Below are positions 10,640 to 16,945 of a DNA stretch of 46,818 nucleotides, one piece after another. Position 1 is the first letter of the stretch. The number at the start of each line of letters is the position of its first letter. The notes below the pieces were generated by a model, which did not search any database, was not told where the DNA came from, and was given only the letters and a program-made list of their open reading frames with translations. The DNA is taken from contig NZ_JARXAB010000038.1 in NCBI RefSeq assembly GCF_029866045.1, forward strand, positions 1 through 46,818, written 5' to 3'. Source of the stretch: Ramlibacter sp. GTDB lineage: Bacteria; Pseudomonadota; Gammaproteobacteria; Burkholderiales; Burkholderiaceae_C. The position numbers and the translations under genes are program-made.

Positions 10640-11533
10640 ATGTCGATCTACATCAACAAAGACACCAAGGTCATCACCCAGGGCATCACGGGCAAGACCG
10701 GCCAATTCCACACCGAGAAGTGCCAGGAATACGCCAACGGCAAGAACTGCTTCGTGGCGGGTGTGAACCCCAAGAAGGCCGGCGAGAAGATCTTCAACAT
10801 CCCGATCTACGCCTCGGTCAAGGAAGCCGCCTCGCAAACCGGCGCCACCGTCTCGGTGATCTACGTGCCCCCCGCGGGCGCGGCCGCCGCCATCTGGGAA
10901 GCGGTCGAGGCCGACCTCGACCTGGCCATCTGCATCACCGAGGGCATTCCGGTCAAGGACATGCTCGAAGTGCGCAACAAGATGAAGGCCAAAGAGGCCG
11001 CCGGTGGCAAGCGCACCCTGCTGCTGGGCCCCAACTGCCCGGGTCTCATCACGCCCGACGAGATCAAGATCGGCATCATGCCCGGCCACATTCACAAGAA
11101 GGGCCGCATCGGCGTGGTCTCGCGCTCCGGCACGCTGACCTATGAAGCCGTGGCTCAGCTCACCGACCTGGGCATTGGCCAGTCGAGCGCCGTGGGCATT
11201 GGTGGCGACCCGATCAACGGCCTCAAGCACATCGACGTGATGAAGGCCTTCAACGACGACCCGGACACCGACGCTGTCATCATGATTGGCGAGATCGGCG
11301 GCCCCGACGAGGCCGACGCCGCCCGCTGGTGCAAGGCCAACATGAAAAAGCCGATCGTCGGCTTCATCGCCGGCGTCACCGCCCCTCCCGGCAAGCGCAT
11401 GGGCCACGCCGGCGCGCTGATCGCTGGCGGCGCCGACACCGCCGACGCCAAGCTCGCGATCATGGAAGAGTGCGGCTTCACGATCACCCGCAACCCCTCT
11501 GAAATGGGGCGTCTGCTGAAGTCCCTGCTGTAA
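10640..11533 (+). CDS. sucD: Succinyl-CoA synthetase (ADP-forming), alpha subunit
   Basis: Alpha subunit of 297 residues. It binds CoA through the N-terminal Rossmann domain ([17 protein letters not shown]) and carries the phosphorylated active-site histidine in the [10 protein letters not shown] segment near the C-terminus. Other family blocks are [24 protein letters not shown] and [16 protein letters not shown] lies about six bases before the ATG. The spacing to sucC and the strong hairpin terminator after the stop define a two-gene sucCD operon. Confidence 0.97.
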   Translation: MSIYINKDTKVITQGITGKTGQFHTEKCQEYANGKNCFVAGVNPKKAGEKIFNIPIYASVKEAASQTGATVSVIYVPPAGAAAAIWEAVEADLDLAICITEGIPVKDMLEVRNKMKAKEAAGGKRTLLLGPNCPGLITPDEIKIGIMPGHIHKKGRIGVVSRSGTLTYEAVAQLTDLGIGQSSAVGIGGDPINGLKHIDVMKAFNDDPDTDAVIMIGEIGGPDEADAARWCKANMKKPIVGFIAGVTAPPGKRMGHAGALIAGGADTADAKLAIMEECGFTITRNPSEMGRLLKSLL

Positions 11534-11581
11534 TACGCAGGTTCTCACGGGATCCCTGGATATAGGGGGCTTCCACAATGC

Positions 11582-11625
11582 AGGGCCGGTTGTCCTCGGT
11601 GACAATCGGCCCTTTCCATTTCTTA
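11582..11625 (+). terminator. Rho-independent terminator after sucD
   Basis: AGGGCCGGTTGTC (11582-11594) pairs with GACAATCGGCCCT (11601-11613) over 13 positions with one G-T wobble. The loop is six bases and a T-rich tail (TTTCCATTTCTT) follows. It lies about 50 bases after the sucD stop and separates sucCD from the terC-like gene. Confidence 0.85.
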
Positions 11626-11655
11626 CAACGCTGAAAGAATTCAGCGCGTCCTCGC

Positions 11656-12363
11656 ATGGAAGCTCTTTCCTCCCCGAATTTCTGGATCGCTGTCGGCCAG
11701 ATCATCCTGATCGACATCCTGCTCGGTGGCGACAATGCGGTCGTCATTGCGCTCGCCTGCCGGGGCCTGCCGCCGCAGCAGCGCCGCATGGGCATCATTT
11801 ACGGTACCGCGGGTGCGATCATCCTTCGGGTCGTCCTGATTGCCTTTGCCCTGGCGCTTCTCGCTGTCCCCTACCTCAAGCTGGTCGGTGCTGTGCTGCT
11901 GGTATGGATCGGCGCCAAGCTGCTGATTCCCCAAGATGAGGAAGAGCACGGCAACATCCAGTCTTCCGACAAGCTCTGGGGCGCGGTCAAGACGGTGATC
12001 GTGGCCGATCTGGTGATGAGCGTCGACAACGTGCTGGCCATCGCTGGCGCAGCCGAGAGCGCCGGCCAGCACCAGCTGGGTCTGGTCATCTTCGGTCTTC
12101 TCGTGAGCATTCCGATCATCGTCGCCGGCTCCCAGATCGTCCTCAAACTGATGGACCGTTTCCCGATGATCATCACCCTGGGCGGCATGCTGCTGGGCTG
12201 GATCGCTGGCCAAATGGCCGTGACCGACCCGGCCGTCAAGCCCTACTTCCCGGACGAGAAGGTCTGGGAGTACGGTGCAGCCCTGGCGGGTGCGCTCCTT
12301 GTGTTGGCGATCGGCAAGTACGCCGGGCGCAAGCCCGACGACCGGGATCAGTCGCCCGCCTGA
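11656..12363 (+). CDS. TerC-family integral membrane protein
   Basis: A 235-residue protein with about seven membrane segments. It carries the two acidic TerC signatures, LLGGDNAVVIALA in the first helix and MSVDNVLAIAGAAE in the middle, whose Asp and Asn residues are thought to line a metal-binding path. TerC relatives have been linked to manganese export and metallation of secreted enzymes; a metal-ion role is likely but not proven here. The gene starts 43 bases after the sucD terminator hairpin, and a small hairpin (GCTGAA-AGAA-TTCAGC, 11630-11645) lies just before the ATG in place of a clear ribosome-binding site. I see no yybP-ykoY manganese riboswitch in the leader. Confidence 0.88.
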   Translation: MEALSSPNFWIAVGQIILIDILLGGDNAVVIALACRGLPPQQRRMGIIYGTAGAIILRVVLIAFALALLAVPYLKLVGAVLLVWIGAKLLIPQDEEEHGNIQSSDKLWGAVKTVIVADLVMSVDNVLAIAGAAESAGQHQLGLVIFGLLVSIPIIVAGSQIVLKLMDRFPMIITLGGMLLGWIAGQMAVTDPAVKPYFPDEKVWEYGAALAGALLVLAIGKYAGRKPDDRDQSPA

Positions 12364-12604
12364 ATTTTCAGGTCCCCCTGGCCGGGCTGCCTTGCCGGCT
12401 GTGGAAGCGGTTTCGGGGCGCCTCCCGCGCTGTCCCCAGGCGTGTGAGTTCGGCCACCCCCACCGGCCGGCTTGCTCGCGGCCTCCGGCTCTGTTAACTT
12501 TCGTGTGAATATTCGTTCCGCGCCGGCTGTCTGGTGCGGTTCGGTGCCGCGACCGGCATGCCCTCTGGGGGTGCCGGTCGCGGCCCAGCACGAGGGAGTA
12601 GGGC
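12364..12604. other. Non-coding gap before the CHASE2 kinase operon
   Basis: The 241 bases between the terC-like stop and the kinase start hold no gene I can support. A short AT-rich stretch around 12493-12514 (GTTAAC, then the palindrome GAATATTC) is the only promoter-like part, with no convincing hexamer pair. A strong hairpin (12546-12584) and a GGGAG ribosome-binding site lie at the downstream end. Confidence 0.6.
12546..12584 (+). promoter_or_regulatory. Strong 13-bp hairpin in the leader of the CHASE2 kinase gene
   Basis: GCCGCGACCGGCA (12546-12558) and TGCCGGTCGCGGC (12572-12584) are perfectly complementary. Inside them CCC-TCT-GGG adds three pairs across a two-by-two mismatch. No T-run follows, so it is not an ordinary terminator. 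It ends 20 bases before the kinase start and about nine bases before the GGGAG site, where it could affect translation or pausing. Confidence 0.6.
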
Positions 12605-15253
12605 TTGGCAAGTGCGGGAATCCGAACAGGGTGGCGTGTCCGGCGGGGTGCGGACGCTGCCCTGGCCTTGGCGGTCGGCGCTCTGGTGGTCGGGCTCCAC
12701 CTGGCCACCGACGCCATCGCCGCCCTCGAGCGCCGCCTTTTCGATGCGGCCAGTACCTGGGCCGCGCCACCTCCCTCTGACCGTGTGGTGGTCGTTGCTG
12801 TTGACGACACCAGCATCGCCCGCCTTGGCCGCTGGCCCTGGCCGCGCGACATCCACGCCCAGCTGATCGACCGTATCGCCGAGGGCCGACCCCGGGCGAT
12901 TGTTCACACCACCCTGTTCCTTGAGCCCCAAGCCGACCGGGGCCTGGCCTACATCCGCCGCTTTCATGAGTTGGCGACCCAGACTGGCTCCGCTGCGGCC
13001 CCCCTTGCGCGCCTGGCTGCCGAGGCCGAAGCGGAGCTTGATGCCGACTCGCGGCTGGCAGCCAGTCTGGTCCGGGCTGGCAATGTCCTGCTGCCGGCGG
13101 TGTTCACCCTCGGTGCGCCGGCCGGACCCAGTGACACCCCACTTCCCGACTACCTGGCTCCCACCGCCCGGCCTGCTGCCGCCGGTGGGGGCGAATCGGC
13201 GCCCGCCGCCCTGCGCGGCCAGTTCCCGCTGGCCCCCCTGGGCCGGGCCGCTGCCGGCGTCGGTCACCTGAACCTGATGCCGGACGCCGACGGGGTGGCC
13301 CGCAGCGACCCCCTGCTTCTGCGTCTGGACGACCGTGTCGTTCCCTCCCTCGCCCTGCTGGCGGCGGGTCGCGCTCTTCGCCTTGGCCCTGATGACTGGG
13401 GCACAGCCGGCGACGCTGCACTTCGCCTGGGAAAGATGCAAGTACCCACTGACAACAGATATGCGATCTTGTCTCAGTTCTATCCGCAGGCAGGCGGCCG
13501 AGCGCCGTTCCCAGTAGAGGCGGTCCACGAGGTCCTGGCAGGTCAGGTGCCGCCGGCGCGCTTTGCCGATCGCATCGTCGTCATCGGCACCACGGCCGCC
13601 GGGGTTGGCGCGTCGATCGCGGCGCCGGGCTACCCGGCCCTGTCGCCACCCGAGCGTCTGGCCCATGTCATCTCCAGCCTGTTGGGCGGCCACGGCTTTG
13701 TGCAGCCGCCCTGGGGGCCGCCCCTGACCTGGGGCCTGGCGCTGGCCGTGCTGGCCTACCTCGGCTGGGGCCTGCCGCGTCTCGGGGCTGGCGCGGGCGC
13801 GGTCACCACCGCCTTCGGGCTGGCGGCCCTGGTCCTGGGTGAATGGCTGCTGCTGGCCGCCGCCGGGTACTGGTTGCCGCTAGTCTTTCCTGCTGTCTTC
13901 TTGTTGCTGGGTCATTTGGCGCTGACCACCCGCCGCTTCCTGCTGACCGAGGCCGGCAAGCGGCAAGCCGATGACGAGTCGGCCGACGCGCACCGGCTGA
14001 TGGGACTGGCATTGCTGGGCCAGGGCCAGCCGGACATGGCCTTCGACCGCTTCCGGCGGGTCCCGCTCGGCCCGCAGGTGATGGACAACCTGTATCAGCT
14101 GGCCCTGGATTTCGAGCGCCGCCGGCAGTTCAACAAAGCGGAATCGGTGTACGCGCACATGTCGGCCTACGACCCGGGCTATGCCGACCTGACCGAGCGG
14201 CGCGAGCGGGCACGTCGCGCCGCGGACGTGGTGATGCTGGGCCGCGGCACCGCCCATCCCGGCGGCACCCTGGTTCTGGACGACCCAACCCTGGAGCTGC
14301 CGACCCTGGGTCGCTACCGGCTGGACAAAGTCCTTGGCCAGGGCGCCATGGGCATGGTCTACCTGGGTCAAGACCCCAAGATCGGCCGGCCCGTGGCCAT
14401 CAAGACGCTGGCCCTGGGCGAGGCCTTCGAGGGAGAGGCGCTGACCGAGGCGCGCGCACGTTTCTTCCGCGAGGCCGAGACGGCCGGCCGTCTCGCCCAC
14501 CCGGGCATCGTCACGATCTATGACGCCGGCGAAGAGCAGGACCTGGCCTACATCGCCATGGAGTACGTCCCTGGGCACGATCTTTCGGCCCACGCCCGAC
14601 CGGGGCAGCTCCTGCCAGCCCGCGAGGTGGTCGGTTTTGGCCTGCGGGTCGCGCAGGCGCTGGCGCACGCGCATCGGCTCGGAGTGGTCCACCGGGACAT
14701 CAAGCCGGCGAATCTGCTGTGGGTGCCGGAGCAGGACCTGCTCAAGGTCACCGACTTCGGCATCGCCCGCCTGGCCGACCAGGCCCGCACCCGCGCCGGC
14801 ACCTTGTTGGGGACGCCCGGCTACATGGCGCCCGAGCAGCTCGCGGGGCAGACGGTCGACGGCCGCAGCGACCTCTACGCGCTGGGCGCGACGCTGTTTC
14901 AGCTCCTGATGGGACGGCTCCCCTTTGAGGCAGAGACCCTCCCCGAGCTGATGTACCAGATCACCCACCAAGAAGCGCCCGACCTGCGTCTTCTGCGCCC
15001 CGACCTGCCGCCTGCCCTGGCTGAGATCCTGGCCCGGTTGCTGCGCAAGTTGCCGGGCGAGCGCTACCCCGACGGCGCGGCCCTCGCGGCTGCGCTGGAG
15101 GCCTGCCTCGACCACTGGCCGGCGCCGGCCAACACCAGCGCCAGCGTCAGCGGTACGGATGCAGCTACCCGTGCGGATGGCGCCGGCACCGCCAACGCCG
15201 ACCCGTGGCCGCCCGCCAGCGCCACCCCGACCGATCCGGCGCCGGCCACCTGA
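12605..15253 (+). CDS. CHASE2-domain membrane serine/threonine protein kinase
   Basis: An 882-residue receptor kinase. One membrane segment lies at about 20-38. The CHASE2 sensor (about 45-360) contains VVVVAVDDTSIARLGRWPWPRD, HLNLMPDADGVAR and RIVVIGTTAAG. Three membrane segments follow (about 374-440), then a cytoplasmic linker with TPR-like helices (about 460-530). The Hanks-type kinase domain (about 570-825) looks active: GQGAMG 579-583 region, VAIK with K600, HRDIKPAN with D698, DFG at 717-719 and APE at 742-744. The Thr/Ala-rich tail may be disordered. CHASE2 lies in the periplasm, so an outside signal should control phosphorylation inside. The start is a TTG with GGGAG about six bases upstream. 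It opens a four-gene operon with its phosphatase, an FHA reader and a cyclase. Confidence 0.92.
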   Translation: MASAGIRTGWRVRRGADAALALAVGALVVGLHLATDAIAALERRLFDAASTWAAPPPSDRVVVVAVDDTSIARLGRWPWPRDIHAQLIDRIAEGRPRAIVHTTLFLEPQADRGLAYIRRFHELATQTGSAAAPLARLAAEAEAELDADSRLAASLVRAGNVLLPAVFTLGAPAGPSDTPLPDYLAPTARPAAAGGGESAPAALRGQFPLAPLGRAAAGVGHLNLMPDADGVARSDPLLLRLDDRVVPSLALLAAGRALRLGPDDWGTAGDAALRLGKMQVPTDNRYAILSQFYPQAGGRAPFPVEAVHEVLAGQVPPARFADRIVVIGTTAAGVGASIAAPGYPALSPPERLAHVISSLLGGHGFVQPPWGPPLTWGLALAVLAYLGWGLPRLGAGAGAVTTAFGLAALVLGEWLLLAAAGYWLPLVFPAVFLLLGHLALTTRRFLLTEAGKRQADDESADAHRLMGLALLGQGQPDMAFDRFRRVPLGPQVMDNLYQLALDFERRRQFNKAESVYAHMSAYDPGYADLTERRERARRAADVVMLGRGTAHPGGTLVLDDPTLELPTLGRYRLDKVLGQGAMGMVYLGQDPKIGRPVAIKTLALGEAFEGEALTEARARFFREAETAGRLAHPGIVTIYDAGEEQDLAYIAMEYVPGHDLSAHARPGQLLPAREVVGFGLRVAQALAHAHRLGVVHRDIKPANLLWVPEQDLLKVTDFGIARLADQARTRAGTLLGTPGYMAPEQLAGQTVDGRSDLYALGATLFQLLMGRLPFEAETLPELMYQITHQEAPDLRLLRPDLPPALAEILARLLRKLPGERYPDGAALAAALEACLDHWPAPANTSASVSGTDAATRADGAGTANADPWPPASATPTDPAPAT

Positions 15254-15309
15254 TGGCAAGCGCAGCCACCGTCACGACCAGACCCACACAGCCCCCCGAG
15301 ACTTCATCC

Positions 15310-16116
15310 ATGCATTACGCCTTCAGCAGCCGCACCGACACCGGGAGGGCGCGAGCGAACAACGAGGATGCGCTGCTGATCGACGAGGCGCATGCGCTGG
15401 CGATCCTGGCCGATGGCATGGGGGGCTACAACGCAGGGGAGGTGGCCGCCGGCATGGCGGTCGCCAGCATCGGCACCTCGCTGGGTCACTGGCTGGCCAG
15501 CGCAGTCCCCGAGACGCCAGCCTCCGCCATTCGGCAGGCAATGGCCGACAGCGTGTCCGAGGCCAACCGCGCCATCCTCGCCGTTGCCCAGGCCCGCCCT
15601 GCGTACCAAGGTATGGGCACGACCCTGGTGCTGGCGGTGTTTCGCGATGACCGCCTCTTCCTCGGCCACATCGGTGACTCCCGCGCCTACCGCTGGCGTG
15701 GGCAGCAACTCGAGCAACTCACACGCGACCACTCCCTGCTGCAGGCGCAGCTCGACGCCGGTCTTTTGACGCCGGCCGAAGCGGCGGCATCCACCCAGCG
15801 CAACTTCATCACCCGTGCCTTGGGCATCGAGCCCCGTGTGGATCTTGAGCTCCATGAGCACCGCGTTGCCGCCGGCGACTGTCTCCTCCTCTGTTCGGAT
15901 GGCCTCACCGACATGCTGGCCGACACACAGATCGCCGCCGCCCTCGCGCGCCAGCCCGGGCTGGCGCGGCGCGGGACCGACTTGGTGGCCGCCGCCAACG
16001 CAGCGGGCGGGCGGGACAACATCACCGTGCTGCTGGCCGAGGCCCTCGGGGTCGTCCGGTCCGACGCACAGCAGACCCATGCAGCAAAGGGAGAACCTCA
16101 ACCATGCCCCGACTGA
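15310..16116 (+). CDS. PP2C-type serine/threonine phosphatase (Stp1 family)
   Basis: A soluble metal-dependent phosphatase of 268 residues, the usual size for bacterial Stp1/PrpC enzymes. Metal ligands are visible in RARANNEDALL (E19, D20), LADGMGGYNAGE (D35), LLCSDGLTDML (D197) and RDNITVLLAE (D236). GMGTTLV, HIGDSRAYRW and LTRDHSLLQAQ complete the family motifs. It should reverse the phosphorylation made by the kinase encoded just upstream. The start at 15310 is chosen because the family begins right before the YAFSSRTDTG strand. An ATG at 15253 would overlap the kinase stop and couple translation, so it remains possible. The 3' end overlaps the FHA gene by 13 bases. Confidence 0.92.
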   Translation: MHYAFSSRTDTGRARANNEDALLIDEAHALAILADGMGGYNAGEVAAGMAVASIGTSLGHWLASAVPETPASAIRQAMADSVSEANRAILAVAQARPAYQGMGTTLVLAVFRDDRLFLGHIGDSRAYRWRGQQLEQLTRDHSLLQAQLDAGLLTPAEAAASTQRNFITRALGIEPRVDLELHEHRVAAGDCLLLCSDGLTDMLADTQIAAALARQPGLARRGTDLVAAANAAGGRDNITVLLAEALGVVRSDAQQTHAAKGEPQPCPD

Positions 16117-16934
16117 TCATCACCCTCGACGGTCTGACGCTCCGCGATGTCCAGCTCAATCGCGAGCGAACCACCATCGGACGCCGCCCGCACAACGACC
16201 TGGTCATCGACAACCTGGCGGTCAGCGGCGACCACGCCGCCATCCTGCGCGGGCCTGCGGGCAGCTTCCTCGAGGATCTGGGCAGCACCAACGGCACCTT
16301 CCTCAACGGCCGCGCGGTCCAGCGCGCGCCGCTGCAGCACCAGGACAGCATCGACATCGGCAAGTACCGCCTGCGCTACATCGACGAGGTCCCGACCGCC
16401 GACTTCGAGCGGACCATGCTGGTGCGGTCCGGGAGCAGCCCTTCGCTATCGCCTTCGCTTGCCCATGGCGCTACGTCAGGCAGTACACCAGGCAGCACCT
16501 CAGGCAGCACCCCAGGGCTCACCCTCAGCCCCTCCAACGGCACCGCCCCAACCGCCCCTCGCGATGTGGCGGCTGGCGGCTTCCTCCGAGCGCCACTTGC
16601 CATACCTCGGCATGGTGCTTCCCCACCGCCTTTGGCCGCGTCCGCAGCCCCGCCCGCCCCCGCTGCCGAGGCGCCGCCGGCGCGGGTCAAGGTCGTGTCG
16701 GGCGGCGCCGTCGGCCGTGAGCTGCAACTGGTCAAAGTGGTCACCACCATCGGCCGGCCTGGCGGTGCGATCGCGGCGATCACCCGGCGCGGCGGCAGCT
16801 ACACCCTGGCCCATGTCGAGGGCACCCCGGCAACCCGCCTCAACGGCACCGAAATCCAGCGCCAACCCGTCTCGCTCTCCAGCGGCGATCAGCTCGACCT
16901 GTCGGGCGTGGTGATGGAATTCCTGATCGATTGA
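16104..16934 (+). CDS. Double FHA-domain protein
   Basis: A 276-residue cytoplasmic protein. The N-terminal FHA domain (about 5-92) has all phosphothreonine-binding landmarks: G26-R27, S41-G-D-H44 and GSTNGTFLNG at 60-69. A flexible linker (about 95-192) begins with DFERTMLVR, a possible kinase target threonine, and contains a TSGSTPG-type repeat. The second domain (about 193-276) keeps TIGRPGG and LNGT but lacks the SxxH strand, so it is probably unable to bind phosphothreonine. The protein is a likely reader or scaffold for the phosphorylation set by the neighbouring kinase and phosphatase. AGGGAGA precedes the ATG. The stop overlaps the region where the cyclase is initiated, so the genes are translationally linked. 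Confidence 0.88.
   Translation: MPRLIITLDGLTLRDVQLNRERTTIGRRPHNDLVIDNLAVSGDHAAILRGPAGSFLEDLGSTNGTFLNGRAVQRAPLQHQDSIDIGKYRLRYIDEVPTADFERTMLVRSGSSPSLSPSLAHGATSGSTPGSTSGSTPGLTLSPSNGTAPTAPRDVAAGGFLRAPLAIPRHGASPPPLAASAAPPAPAAEAPPARVKVVSGGAVGRELQLVKVVTTIGRPGGAIAAITRRGGSYTLAHVEGTPATRLNGTEIQRQPVSLSSGDQLDLSGVVMEFLID
16476..16523 (+). repeat. Four 12-base tandem repeats in the FHA linker
   Basis: Four imperfect copies of a CCAGGCAGCACC-like unit lie head to tail and encode SGST-PGST-SGST-PGLT. They keep frame whatever the copy number, so linker length could vary between strains by slippage. Confidence 0.7.
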
Positions 16935-16945
16935 GAAGGCTTCCC

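Noticed and set aside
16476..16523. CRISPR-like repeats
   Set aside because: The repeats are head to tail without spacers and are in frame inside the FHA gene.
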